Shown here piece after piece: positions 1-7,549 of a stretch of 38,301 nucleotides of DNA. Every line of letters starts with the position of its first letter. Position 1 is the stretch's first letter. A model generated the notes under the pieces. The model did no database searches, was not told the DNA's origin, and worked only from the letters and a program-made list of their open reading frames with translations. The position numbers and the translations under genes are program-made. The DNA comes from CAZHJG01 sp964533425. GTDB taxonomy: Bacteria; Patescibacteriota; Saccharimonadia; Saccharimonadales; UBA4665. Where the stretch lies: positions 1 through 38,301 of the forward strand of contig CAZHJG010000007.1 in assembly GCA_964533425.1 (NCBI GenBank). Direction: 5' to 3'.

Positions 1-188
1 CCGACAGTTTTAGCCTCGAATGGTTGGATGGCCGTCAATGCCTTCTGCAGACCGATAGCTATGCGCTCCGAGCTATCTTCAAGCCGAAACCATGGCACAA
101 TCGTGACGTGCAGCATCCAGGTTTTAAACCGCGCACCTGCTTTCTGCGGTTCGACAAATGCGCAAACCAGCCGGTCACCGGGCAACAT
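1..188 (-). CDS. 2'-5' RNA ligase family protein (LigT/ThpR-like), 3' part cut by window edge
   Basis: Reading leftward from an ATG at 188 gives 62 codons without a stop, running off the window. The visible part contains MLHVTIVPWF, which carries the H-x-T signature (HVT) of the 2H phosphoesterase / 2'-5' RNA ligase superfamily. Members act on 2',3'-cyclic phosphate or 2'-5' linked RNA ends. Only the first of the two HxT motifs is inside the window, so the assignment rests on one motif plus the hydrophobic strand around it. The start lies 2 nt after the efp stop codon, so the gene is very likely the last visible member of the rpsF-ssb-rpsR-efp transcript. Confidence 0.6.
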   Translation of the reverse strand, partial: MLPGDRLVCAFVEPQKAGARFKTWMLHVTIVPWFRLEDSSERIAIGLQKALTAIQPFEAKTV

Positions 189-190
189 GA

Positions 191-757
191 TTAATCCTTA
201 ACGCGTTCGCGGTAAGCGCCGGTAGCCGTATCGACCGAGATGACGTCACCCTGCTTTATGAAAGCCGGTACTTTGATGGTGATACCGGTTTCTAAAGTAG
301 CGTCTTTGGTAATAGCCGAGCTGGTGTCGCCCTTCACTGCCGTTTCGGTATACGTAACTTTTAGTGGTACGTTCTTGGGTAGTTCCACGTTGATCGGCCG
401 GTCATTAAAGAACTGAAGCTGGACCCGGTCGCCTTCTTTAATATAACCGGCTCCATCGCCAACCAGATCTGCCGGCACTTCGAACTGCTCGAAGCTCTCC
501 TCGTTCATGAAAAAGAACGTGTTACCGTCGCTGTACAGATATTGCACAGCCTGATTGGTTACATCAGCTGAGTCGAGCTGCTCATTACCCTTAAAAGTTT
601 TCTCCAACACCTTGCCGTCAAGAAGACTCTTAATGCGAACATTGACGATCGAGCCGCCGCGTCCCATAACCTTCTGGTTGTACTCGACCACGCGAAATGG
701 TTCACCTTCCCACTCGAACAGCGTACCTTTCTTTAAATTAGTAATGCTTAACGCCAT
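191..757 (-). CDS. efp: Translation elongation factor P, with Arg at the loop tip
   Basis: 188 aa, the usual EF-P length. EF-P enters the ribosomal E site and relieves stalling at polyproline. The N-terminal KOW-like domain, the GKVLEKTFKGNEQLDSADV block and the C-terminal TGITIKVPAFIKQGD segment are typical. The start is ATG 757 because AGGAG sits 7 nt upstream; a longer frame upstream adds 18 residues with no family match. The loop that normally reads PGKGQ (E. coli Lys34) reads MGRGG here, placing Arg33 at the modified position. That resembles the EarP-type arginine EF-Ps in polarity but not in flanking sequence. It sits in an operon after the S23-like gene (10 nt gap). Confidence 0.95.
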   Translation of the reverse strand: MALSITNLKKGTLFEWEGEPFRVVEYNQKVMGRGGSIVNVRIKSLLDGKVLEKTFKGNEQLDSADVTNQAVQYLYSDGNTFFFMNEESFEQFEVPADLVGDGAGYIKEGDRVQLQFFNDRPINVELPKNVPLKVTYTETAVKGDTSSAITKDATLETGITIKVPAFIKQGDVISVDTATGAYRERVKD

Positions 758-767
758 TAAACTCTCC

Positions 768-1157
768 TTATTCTCTGGATGGCTCGACTCGCTCGGACTC
801 AATAAGGTCATTGAGTTCGTGGTGAGCCGTCACTGCAAGCTTTTCGAGGTTCTGGAATAGCTGCTCGTCGATATATTTGAGGCGCAACGCCAATCTAAGA
901 TGCCAGCGCACGTCTTCCAGCGCGACTTTCGCCATTCTGTAACACTTCATTCGCTCCACCTTCAGCTCTTTCTCGATGCTTCGCACCAGAGCGTTCGGTG
1001 CCTTAGTCGAATTCCGTTTCAGCCGGCTGGCCATTGTGACAGCGATCTCATCGGAAGCATCAACCTCATCGATGATTTCACGGATTGCCAGCGCTAACTG
1101 GTGGGCGAAATGCCACGCCTTAGAAGCCTTGTATTCCATACCCCTTAAGCTTACCAT
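768..1157 (-). CDS. Four-helix bundle (23S rRNA intervening-sequence type) related protein
   Basis: About 129 aa from ATG 1157; ATG 1139 (protein starting MEYKASKAW) fits the family's N-terminus better, and neither has a good Shine-Dalgarno. The sequence is almost wholly helical. The order is an aromatic first helix (KAWHFAHQLALAIREII), a middle helix rich in Arg and Asn, then LRLALRLKYIDEQLFQNLEKL, which resembles the four-helix bundle proteins first described as ORFs inside 23S rRNA intervening sequences. The usual GAN/IAEG centre is diverged to RNSTKAPNAL. Function of the family is unknown. It lies between rpsR and efp in a translation operon, an unusual place for a family that is often mobile. 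Confidence 0.5.
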   Translation of the reverse strand: MVSLRGMEYKASKAWHFAHQLALAIREIIDEVDASDEIAVTMASRLKRNSTKAPNALVRSIEKELKVERMKCYRMAKVALEDVRWHLRLALRLKYIDEQLFQNLEKLAVTAHHELNDLIESERVEPSRE

Positions 1158-1199
1158 TTTGGGCAACGTTTTTGCTGCCGTAATTATCTTGGTTATATT

Positions 1200-1403
1200 T
1201 TAGTTATTGGCCACAAACGGCAGCAACGCAATGTGCCGCGCCCGCTTAATAGCCTGTGCCAGGCGACGTTGCTGACTCTCGGTCAACCCCGTTTTCTTGC
1301 GGGTTTCAATCTGGCCATATACGTTCACATACCGCTGCAAGGTTTTGAAGTCCTTGTAGTCAAAATACGGAACATCCGTTCTGTGCTTAAAAATCTTTGC
1401 CAT
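1200..1403 (-). CDS. rpsR: 30S ribosomal protein bS18
   Basis: 67 aa, normal for bS18. It contains the conserved FDYKDFKTLQRYVN segment, then ETRKKTGLTESQQRRLAQAIKRARHIALLPF, the RNA-binding helix and C-terminal signature that packs with bS6 on the 30S platform. A Shine-Dalgarno AGGAG lies 7 nt before ATG 1403. It is 23 nt downstream of ssb, in the classic rpsF-ssb-rpsR order. Confidence 0.97.
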   Translation of the reverse strand: MAKIFKHRTDVPYFDYKDFKTLQRYVNVYGQIETRKKTGLTESQQRRLAQAIKRARHIALLPFVANN

Positions 1404-1426
1404 TAATTACTCCTTATTTCTACTCC

Positions 1427-1924
1427 TTAAAATGGGATATCGTCGAGGTTAATTGGCTCGTCACCAATATCCTCGATGACAACATCGTCTTTCTTCGCCT
1501 TCTTACTCGGTGCCGGTTTGCTGGCAGCCGGCGCTTCAGTGGACGAAGAACCACCGCCTCCACCACTATAACTACTCTCACCATCACCGCCACCGCGGCT
1601 GTCGAGAAATGTTACGTCATTGGCCAGCACTTCCACCTTGCTGCGCTTCTGACCGTCTTGCTCCCATGAACGGGACTGCAAACGTCCCTGCACCAAACAA
1701 CGACGTCCTTTGCTCAGATACTGCGCTACGCGCTCTGCCAATGGCCCCCAACAAACGATATCGATGTAATCAGTCACTTCCTGCCACTCGCCGCTCTGAT
1801 CTTTATAGGCACGGTTGAGTGCCAGACTGAAGCTCGTAACATTCTGACCGGTCGGCGTCTGCCGGAGCTCCGGATCCCGCGTTAGGTTACCCATTAGCGT
1901 TACTTGATTGAGACTGCGTGCCAT
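1427..1924 (-). CDS. ssb: Single-stranded DNA-binding protein
   Basis: 165 aa. Residues 1-110 form the OB fold (LNQVTLMGNLTRDPELRQTP, then WGPLAERVAQYLSKGRRCLVQGRL). A Gly/Ser linker and a Lys-rich stretch follow. The protein ends in the acidic tip LDDIPF that recruits partner proteins in SSBs. The strongest Shine-Dalgarno in the region (AAGGAGGTG) precedes ATG 1924. It is separated from rpsF by 116 nt holding a short AT palindrome (2026-2040) right after the rpsF stop and no recognised gene. Confidence 0.97.
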   Translation of the reverse strand: MARSLNQVTLMGNLTRDPELRQTPTGQNVTSFSLALNRAYKDQSGEWQEVTDYIDIVCWGPLAERVAQYLSKGRRCLVQGRLQSRSWEQDGQKRSKVEVLANDVTFLDSRGGGDGESSYSGGGGGSSSTEAPAASKPAPSKKAKKDDVVIEDIGDEPINLDDIPF

Positions 1925-2040
1925 CCTAGCACCTCCTTATAAGACCTATGTCTTCGCTTAGTTTGTACCCCTACCCTACGCCTGCCATTTAACCCTCGTC
2001 AAGTGTAAGCGTATTCAATCTTCACCTATTTAATAAATAG

Positions 2041-2436
2041 TTAAGATTCTTCGCTGGAATCATCTTTATCGTCGTCGCTGTCACTGCCCTCACCACGCTT
2101 AGCGGCCTGTTCGGCCTTCTCCGCCCTGGCTTTTTCCGCCTTAGCGATAGCCTTCAAATCAGGCTTGGTGATGAGGAAGCGAATGACTTCGTCGGTGATG
2201 TTCAGCGCACTCTCCACCTTTTGGACGCCCTCGCCGGGCATTTCCACGGTGTAGAAGACATACACGGCATGTTCGTTGCCCTTGATGTTGTACGCTAGCT
2301 TGCGCTTACCCCAGTTGTCGGTTGCCGTTACTTTACCGCCATTGTCGGTAAAGATCTTGGTCACCCGGTCTTCGGCCTTGGTCAGGTCGACTTCCAGATC
2401 AGGGTGATACAGCACGGCAATTTCGTACTGTTGCAT
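2041..2436 (-). CDS. rpsF: 30S ribosomal protein bS6
   Basis: 131 aa. Residues 1-95 are the bS6 ferredoxin-like fold (MQQYEIAVLYHPDL, WGKRKLAYNIKGNEHAVYVFYT, ALNITDEVIRFLITK). A long tail follows: Ala/Lys/Glu helix, then a Ser/Asp/Glu-rich end (SDSDDDKDDSSEES), recalling the poly-Glu tail of E. coli S6. The start is ATG 2436 rather than TTG 2439 because AGGAG is 7 nt upstream of the ATG. It is the first gene of the rpsF-ssb-rpsR operon. Confidence 0.96.
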   Translation of the reverse strand: MQQYEIAVLYHPDLEVDLTKAEDRVTKIFTDNGGKVTATDNWGKRKLAYNIKGNEHAVYVFYTVEMPGEGVQKVESALNITDEVIRFLITKPDLKAIAKAEKARAEKAEQAAKRGEGSDSDDDKDDSSEES

Positions 2437-2508
2437 CAAACTGCTCCTTCCTTCGGTTAAAGCCCGTGCACCTAAGTAGTCACGAGCTGAAGTTGATATT
2501 ACCGGCTA

Positions 2509-2537
2509 ATTATACCGTAACTACCTCTGTTGGTCAA
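2509..2537 (-). promoter_or_regulatory. Sigma-70 promoter of the rpsF operon
   Basis: On the minus strand TTGACC (2532-2537) and TATAAT (2509-2514) are separated by exactly 17 nt. The predicted start is near 2502, giving a leader of about 65 nt before rpsF with a good Shine-Dalgarno. The -35 box abuts the stop codon of the upstream 286-aa gene. Confidence 0.85.
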
Positions 2538-3398
2538 CTAACTAATACTCTCCTGCAAGAGGGCTTCAAGTCTAGGGAGCAATTCCAAGCGTTGAGTGTA
2601 GTTGCCAAGCTTGAAAAATACTATTTTTTCGGGCTTTTCCGGCATTTTAGGGTGCAAAACTCCTGCAGTCCGTAGCTGCCGATATTGGAACTGTATATCG
2701 CTTGTAGCTTGGGCTGCCGCAGTGGCCAAGATCGTATCTGCAAGTGAGCGGCGTTTCAGCTCATCTTTCGTCGTCAGAAAACGCTTAATGACCCGCGGTT
2801 TAATATCAATCTGTTGTTCAAGCAGAAATTCCCTGAAAAAGTCCCGTATCGGTTCATACGAATACCTGAAATACTGATAACCAAAGTTCGCCTGCCGTTT
2901 ACGGTGAATACTTAAAGCTCGCCATGCTTCGCGGGGTGAGGCTTCTGGAGCTTTGCGGGCTCTGTACCAGCTAACATCACGCTCAGTGATTGGTATTGGT
3001 ACTGGTTTCATGCGGTATCTTTGGTATTCACTTTCGCTCAGTTTTACTGGTTTAGTAGGGTCTTTGCTTCGCATATCAATAGCCGCGTCTGGTAAATAAC
3101 CGGCACAAGTTAAAACGCACCACATAAAGTGCTTGTTCGCGTCTTCCGGACCAGGCAAAGGTGGCCCCTTGAATAGCTGATGGTAACCTTCGGCAGACAT
3201 ATTGTGCAACTCTTCTGGCACCACTTGAAGCAGGCAGTTACGAATAGCCCATCCACCCATAGACTTGAGTTGAGGTGACGCTTCAGGGTGAACCAAATGA
3301 TGCCAATTGGTCTTATTCAGATCAAATGTCTCGGGTAATAATATTGGCAGAGGTAATCCGGTAAGTTCATCGGTTGGGGTAATTAATTCGGCTGCCAT
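2538..3398 (-). CDS. Unrecognised 286-aa protein
   Basis: I do not recognise a family. The protein is soluble (no signal peptide or membrane segment). It is Pro-rich in the N-terminal half (PLPILLPETF, KGPPLPGPEDANKHFMWCVL) and strongly basic and helical from about residue 120, with many Arg/Tyr/Gln (YRARKAPEASPREAWRAL, FGYQYFRYSYEPIRDFFREFL). Charged helices near the end (RFLTTKDELKRRSLADTIL) could bind nucleic acid, which is only an inference. Its ATG lies inside the last codons of a 40-codon upstream ORF, so translation is probably coupled. It has its own promoter and operator-like palindrome at 3542-3570. Confidence 0.7.
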   Translation of the reverse strand: MAAELITPTDELTGLPLPILLPETFDLNKTNWHHLVHPEASPQLKSMGGWAIRNCLLQVVPEELHNMSAEGYHQLFKGPPLPGPEDANKHFMWCVLTCAGYLPDAAIDMRSKDPTKPVKLSESEYQRYRMKPVPIPITERDVSWYRARKAPEASPREAWRALSIHRKRQANFGYQYFRYSYEPIRDFFREFLLEQQIDIKPRVIKRFLTTKDELKRRSLADTILATAAAQATSDIQFQYRQLRTAGVLHPKMPEKPEKIVFFKLGNYTQRLELLPRLEALLQESIS

Positions 3399-3505
3399 TC
3401 TGAATCCTCGCCATAAGAAAAGCCCCCGTTGTGAGGTACGGGGGCTTGAGGAGGCATCAAGCTATCGAGGTGAATTCCTGGTGGAGTCAGTTCTCGAGTC
3501 GCCAT
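3383..3505 (-). CDS. Small 40-aa ORF preceding the 286-aa gene (leader peptide or coupling ORF)
   Basis: Starts at ATG 3505, with GGAGGG 5 nt upstream, and ends at TAA 3383-3385, overlapping the start of the 286-aa gene by 16 nt in another frame. It encodes MATRELTPPGIHL followed by a Pro-rich part. The middle of the ORF contains a perfect 10-bp hairpin. The good Shine-Dalgarno, the overlap and the embedded hairpin suggest a translated leader controlling the next gene. No homolog is recognised. Confidence 0.5.
   Translation of the reverse strand: MATRELTPPGIHLDSLMPPQAPVPHNGGFSYGEDSEWQPN
3420..3447 (-). promoter_or_regulatory. Perfect 10-bp GC hairpin inside the leader ORF
   Basis: AAGCCCCCGT (3420-3429) pairs with ACGGGGGCTT (3438-3447) around an 8-nt loop. 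On the minus strand it is followed by TTCTT, a short and imperfect U-run. It could be an attenuator or partial intrinsic terminator between the promoter at 3542-3570 and the 286-aa gene. Confidence 0.55.
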
Positions 3506-3541
3506 GCTACCCTCCATTTGCACCTGTTTGTCTTATGCTTA

Positions 3542-3570
3542 ATTGTAAGAATTCTTACACGTAATAGCAA
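3542..3570 (-). promoter_or_regulatory. Promoter overlapped by a 16-bp perfect palindrome (operator candidate)
   Basis: On the minus strand TTGCTA (3565-3570), 17 nt, then TACAAT (3542-3547). The palindrome TGTAAGAATTCTTACA (3544-3559) covers the 3' half of the spacer and most of the -10 box. This is the geometry of a repressor site that blocks RNA polymerase. The predicted transcript start is near 3535, 30 nt before the leader ORF. Confidence 0.6.
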
Positions 3571-3608
3571 GCCTAAAATTGCTTGATTATGTCGCTTTTC
3601 CAGTCAAT

Positions 3609-5819
3609 TTAGTAAGCATCGCTGTCGGCTTCGGCCGGGGCAAAGGCTTCTTCTTCGACTGGCGCTGCGCCACCGCCGCCACCGAAGACTTCATCAAGTG
3701 AGTGCACAAGTACTTCGCGCGGGCGAGAGCCGTCAGCTTGCCCGACAATGCCTTGCTCTTCCATAGTTTCAATCAGACGAGCGGCGCGGCCGTAGCCAAT
3801 ACGCAAGCGGCGCTGAAGCAGGCTGGTGCTGGCCTTGCGGTTTTCGATGACTACACGGACGGCGTCGCGCCACATGTCATCGTCCATATCGCTGCTGGCG
3901 TCGGCCACGATGCCGCCCTTGCCATTGAGCTGTACAGGCTGGGAAACAACTTCATCGTCGTATTGCGGCGGACGCTGCATACGGATAAAATCAGCAATTT
4001 TATTGGTCTCGTCCTCACCAATGAAAGCACCTTGTACGCGCTTTGGTTTCGGCATATCAGCCGTCAGGAACAGCATGTCACCCTGCCCCAACAGCTTTTC
4101 GGCGCCGACCTGATCAATGATGGTGCGGGAGTCAACCTGGCTGGCTGTGGTGAAGGCGATACGAGCCGGCACGTTAGCCTTAATGAGGCCGGTAATAACA
4201 TCAACGGACGGACGCTGCGTGGCGAGCACCAGGTGAATACCAACAGCGCGGGCTTTCTGAGCAATGCGCACGATGAGGGCTTCCACATCGCGGGCGGCCA
4301 TCATCATCAGATCCGCCAGCTCGTCGATGACGATGACGATGTACGGCATGCCCTCTTCTTTCTTCAGGCTGTTATATTCGGCAATGTTGCGCTTGCCTAC
4401 CTCCGAAAGCGCATGGTAGCGGCGCTCCATTTCGGCAACCGCCCATTTAAGCGCACTAATGCACTTTTCGGGCTCCACGATCACCGGCGTTAACAGATGC
4501 GGAATATCGTCATAAGGTTTTAATTCCACGCGCTTGGGGTCGACCAGGATCAGCTTCAAATCCGAAGGCGAGTTGCGGTACAACAGGCTGGTCAGAATCG
4601 TATTTATCATGACTGATTTACCGGAGCCGGTTTGGCCGGCCACCAACATGTGCGGCATTTTATCAAGGTCAGCTACCATGGCCGTGCCTGAAATATCCTT
4701 ACCGATGGCAATGCCCATCGGGCCCTGTGTTTGTTGCCATGGCTGCGATTGCAAGATAGAGCTCACGCGAACCGTGGCTGATTTAACGTTTGGCACTTCG
4801 ATGCCCACGGCGCGCTTGCCGGGAATTGGCGCTTCCATGCGGATACTCTGGGCCGCCAGGTCCAGCGCCAGATTGCTCTCCAGCGCCGTAATCTTCGTTA
4901 ATTTCACCCCTGTTGGCGGCTTCAAGGTGTACTGTGTCACGCGAGGACCGATGTTAGCACCTTCCATCTCGACCTCGATATTAAAGTTTTCGAAGGTATC
5001 GTGGATGGTTTGCGCGTTGGCATTTACATCACCAGCGTCGGCTTTATCCTGTTTCTGATTTAAGAGGTCCATGCTCGGGAACTGCCAGTTGGGATCGCTG
5101 GCCGTGGTGAGGGCTTCGTGGTTCTCATTAGCAGCCAGCTTTTGCGCGCTGTTTTTCAGGCCGCTGAGTCGGGCTGACTGCTCACCAACCCCGTGATGTA
5201 CGACTGGTACGCCTTCGTTGAGCTTAAAGCCCGGCTGCTCGGCTGCTTTGGCCTTGAGCGCCGCGAGCTCAGAATCTTCTTCGCTTTCCTGCTTCTTGAA
5301 TAGATTACCGAGTTTCAATAAGTGACTTAATGAGATGCCAAAGGCAAAAAAGACCGACAGCAACGCTAGCACAAAGAATACTAGTGACGCCGGAATTTTA
5401 TCGAGCGGCCCAAGAATGGAATTGCCCACAATGCGTCCCATAACGCCGCCGTGGCCATTTGTCCAATTTCCGGCCATGGTCTTGGAAGTAAACGCCACCT
5501 GAAGCCAAGCGCTGGTGAAAATAAGTACGGCCAGCATACCGAAGAATTTGCCTTTAGTGAGCTTGTGCTCTTCGGACTTGAACATAAAGACACCCCAACC
5601 GATAAGCGCGATTGGCGATAGATACGCCGCCCAGCCAAATACGCTATACACACCCTTGAACAGATTGACCGGTAGAGCGCCACCGGTACCAAAGCCACCG
5701 ATGAGCAGCAGCAAGGCAGCCAGCATCAGCAGAATAGCCGTCGCCTGGCCCCAGAACGGCGATCGTTCGATGGCTGCTTCTTCTTTCTTCTTTCTAACTG
5801 GTTTTTTCTTTTTAGCCAT
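3609..5819 (-). CDS. ftsK: DNA translocase FtsK/SpoIIIE
   Basis: 736 aa. A Lys/Arg-rich start is followed by four membrane segments (about 26-44, 58-80, 92-111, 144-166), which anchor it at the division septum. An acidic/Ala-rich linker leads to the motor: Walker A GQTGSGKS at 395-402, DPKRVELKPYDDIPHLLTPV, Walker B IVIVIDE at 494-500, and ATQRPSVDVITG. The C-terminal winged-helix gamma domain (around 640-705, LLQRRLRIGYGRAARLIETME) reads orienting sequences near the terminus. The linker is short compared with E. coli FtsK. It pumps DNA to resolve chromosomes at division. No Shine-Dalgarno precedes ATG 5819. Confidence 0.96.
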   Translation of the reverse strand: MAKKKKPVRKKKEEAAIERSPFWGQATAILLMLAALLLLIGGFGTGGALPVNLFKGVYSVFGWAAYLSPIALIGWGVFMFKSEEHKLTKGKFFGMLAVLIFTSAWLQVAFTSKTMAGNWTNGHGGVMGRIVGNSILGPLDKIPASLVFFVLALLSVFFAFGISLSHLLKLGNLFKKQESEEDSELAALKAKAAEQPGFKLNEGVPVVHHGVGEQSARLSGLKNSAQKLAANENHEALTTASDPNWQFPSMDLLNQKQDKADAGDVNANAQTIHDTFENFNIEVEMEGANIGPRVTQYTLKPPTGVKLTKITALESNLALDLAAQSIRMEAPIPGKRAVGIEVPNVKSATVRVSSILQSQPWQQTQGPMGIAIGKDISGTAMVADLDKMPHMLVAGQTGSGKSVMINTILTSLLYRNSPSDLKLILVDPKRVELKPYDDIPHLLTPVIVEPEKCISALKWAVAEMERRYHALSEVGKRNIAEYNSLKKEEGMPYIVIVIDELADLMMMAARDVEALIVRIAQKARAVGIHLVLATQRPSVDVITGLIKANVPARIAFTTASQVDSRTIIDQVGAEKLLGQGDMLFLTADMPKPKRVQGAFIGEDETNKIADFIRMQRPPQYDDEVVSQPVQLNGKGGIVADASSDMDDDMWRDAVRVVIENRKASTSLLQRRLRIGYGRAARLIETMEEQGIVGQADGSRPREVLVHSLDEVFGGGGGAAPVEEEAFAPAEADSDAY

Positions 5820-5871
5820 TTGCTTGATCCATTATATCAGCTTGAGACTGCGGTTATGCTTGTCTGGCAAT

Positions 5872-5900
5872 ATTATAGCAAATTTTACAACTCCAGTCAA
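5872..5900 (-). promoter_or_regulatory. ftsK promoter
   Basis: TTGACT (5895-5900), 17 nt, TATAAT (5872-5877) on the minus strand. It would give a leader of about 45 nt without Shine-Dalgarno. A second TATAAT (5831-5836) lies 11 nt before the ftsK ATG and could start an almost leaderless transcript. Confidence 0.75.
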
Positions 5901-5913
5901 TACGCCGGAGATA

Positions 5914-5942
5914 TGGACAAAACATATAGAAAATAGTATAAT
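5914..5942 (+). promoter_or_regulatory. Promoter of the secreted-protein gene, divergent from ftsK
   Basis: TGGACA (5914-5919), 17 nt, TATAAT (5937-5942) on the plus strand. The predicted start is near 5949, 20 nt before the TTG start. The two divergent -35 boxes are only about 13 bp apart. Confidence 0.75.
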
Positions 5943-5968
5943 TATACTCTCTTTGAAGGAGTTCTGCT

Positions 5969-6694
5969 TTGGCGCAAGCGATGAAGTGTCCAGACCTATC
6001 AGAAACTGCGTACTCACGCGACAGTTGGTTTGCTCTGCGCCGACCAGCCGCTCCAATCGCCTTCCTCGTATCAGCTGCCCTAGGTCTGAGCTATGTGCCA
6101 GCCACAAGCGCGCATAGTGGACGGGATATCTATCGAGCTGCTGAAACCGCCCAAAAAAGAGAAACCGTAGCGCAACATGTAACCAGCTTGGTACACCCCT
6201 TTGCCGATAAAGTATTGGTTTTTGCTAAAAACCACAAAGAAGAGACCAATCTGTACTACGGCCACGGCAAGCTAGGTGTCGGGTTGAGCGAAACTGTTTC
6301 TTCGTCCGCCCTGCTTACGGGTAATAAAACGGTTGATTACACGACAAATGTCACGTTTGGTTATTCCCACGGTCACGTTAACCGCAAAAATATTATTAGC
6401 GCATCAGCCGCAGAAGTTATCGTTGAGCCACATCAGCCTGGTACCGACATAGAATTACTTAAAGACCCTGGGACCGGCGCCTGGCTGGCTGATGGCTTTT
6501 ACACCCGGCCCGCAGGTAAACCGTACAATCTTATGGCCAGCACGAACGCTCAGCACGGCAAACACCTCGCAGCAGCGCCTGCCGAAGCCCTCGAGCATCA
6601 GATGGAAGCAATTCTTAAACAACAGATTTGCCACTTACAGGCTAATTGTCAAAGCACGCCTCAGTTTATGAAACCGCCGACGCCGTTAAGATAA
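5969..6694 (+). CDS. Unrecognised secreted protein, 241 aa
   Basis: No family is recognised. TTG 5969 is chosen because AAGGAG lies 7 nt upstream; ATG 5981 is the alternative. Residues ~24-48 (RRPAAPIAFLVSAALGLSYV, then ending near ATSAHS) form a signal peptide with a likely cleavage after TSA. The mature part is His-rich (NLYYGHGKLGVGL, FGYSHGHVNRKN) and has two cysteines near the end (CHLQANC) that might form a disulfide. It is expressed from its own strong promoter, divergent from ftsK. Confidence 0.65.
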   Translation: MAQAMKCPDLSETAYSRDSWFALRRPAAPIAFLVSAALGLSYVPATSAHSGRDIYRAAETAQKRETVAQHVTSLVHPFADKVLVFAKNHKEETNLYYGHGKLGVGLSETVSSSALLTGNKTVDYTTNVTFGYSHGHVNRKNIISASAAEVIVEPHQPGTDIELLKDPGTGAWLADGFYTRPAGKPYNLMASTNAQHGKHLAAAPAEALEHQMEAILKQQICHLQANCQSTPQFMKPPTPLR

Positions 6695-6698
6695 CTAC

Positions 6699-7442
6699 TT
6701 AGCAGCGGACATTGACATCAATACCCCCGCCCCGGCCGGTATTGATATATTGCACGTATTTTATTGAGCCTTGGGTAAAGCGGTTGCGGCAGTAGCCGGT
6801 AATGCCTCGTGGTGTTGAGGTGGATTTAATACCGGTGGCGTACCAGGTGGGGCTGTGGTTGGAGCGCCAATTGCCCACAATGTGGCTCCATTGGGATTGC
6901 GTGGAATAAAAGCCAACTGTTTTACCGCTGGTCGACAACTGCTCCCACATACCAAGCAGAAACTGCTGGTTCGCCCCCTGGTTGCCACCCCAACCACCTT
7001 GAGTTTCGACGTCGACCCACCAGCCGGCAGCATTGCGTGAGACGCCCGTGGCACCGGCATGTCCCATGGCAAAAGACGCCGCATGACGACCACAGCTTAA
7101 GGGATCCCTGATACCGTGACTGAGGCAGTAGCTTGAAGGATAATTGGCCGCTGTGTAGAGCGAATAGCCTGAGAAGTGATGAACTTCTGATGCCAGACAC
7201 GGATTGCTGGAAAAGTCAGCGGCCGTGCTGTTTACCCCCACAATGCCGAAATTGTGATGACCAATCGAACCAAGTACACCACACTGCGGCGATGAGACAT
7301 CAAGTACCGAGGTTGAGGCCGTAATCGGATCGGCGTGGCTGGCCACCAGATAGGTCACGCCAGCAACAGAAAATACTACCACGAAAAACAAGGCCAGGAC
7401 ATCGTGCGAAAAGCCTCTAGGATTTAACTTTTTGAGTTTCAT
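6699..7442 (-). CDS. Secreted/anchored glycoside hydrolase-like (GH25 or DUF1906-like) protein
   Basis: 247 aa. A basic N-terminus with NPRGFSHD is followed by a membrane/signal segment (about residues 15-35). The Gly-Phe-Ser-His sequence just before the hydrophobic stretch recalls prepilin-like leaders but lacks the Glu. The exported part begins DVSSPQCG and contains AAGWWVDVETQGGWGG, which resembles the catalytic strand Asp-x-Glu of GH25-type lysozymes and the DUF1906 TIM barrels, then KTVGFYSTQSQWSHIVG and PTWYATG, which fit the later barrel strands of that fold. Six or more Cys suggest disulfides. Substrate could be peptidoglycan. Convergent with the preceding gene (4 nt gap). An extended -10 (TGCTATGAT, near 7465) precedes it. 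Confidence 0.5.
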   Translation of the reverse strand: MKLKKLNPRGFSHDVLALFFVVVFSVAGVTYLVASHADPITASTSVLDVSSPQCGVLGSIGHHNFGIVGVNSTAADFSSNPCLASEVHHFSGYSLYTAANYPSSYCLSHGIRDPLSCGRHAASFAMGHAGATGVSRNAAGWWVDVETQGGWGGNQGANQQFLLGMWEQLSTSGKTVGFYSTQSQWSHIVGNWRSNHSPTWYATGIKSTSTPRGITGYCRNRFTQGSIKYVQYINTGRGGGIDVNVRC

Positions 7443-7549
7443 ATGTGGCGTACCTTGAGGAAATCATAGCATACGCTTATGCTTGCATGAATAGTTTGCC
7501 CTCTTGCAAAAAGCAATGAAGATATTCAGGAATAGACGATTCTACTAGT

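Noticed and set aside
758..811. 18-residue N-terminal extension of efp
   Set aside because: The EF-P family starts at MALSITNLKKGT and AGGAG sits 7 nt before that ATG; the extension overlaps the preceding gene.
3702..4493. Long plus-strand open frame of 263 codons antisense to ftsK
   Set aside because: It is fully inside ftsK, whose motifs are intact, and shows no motif of its own.
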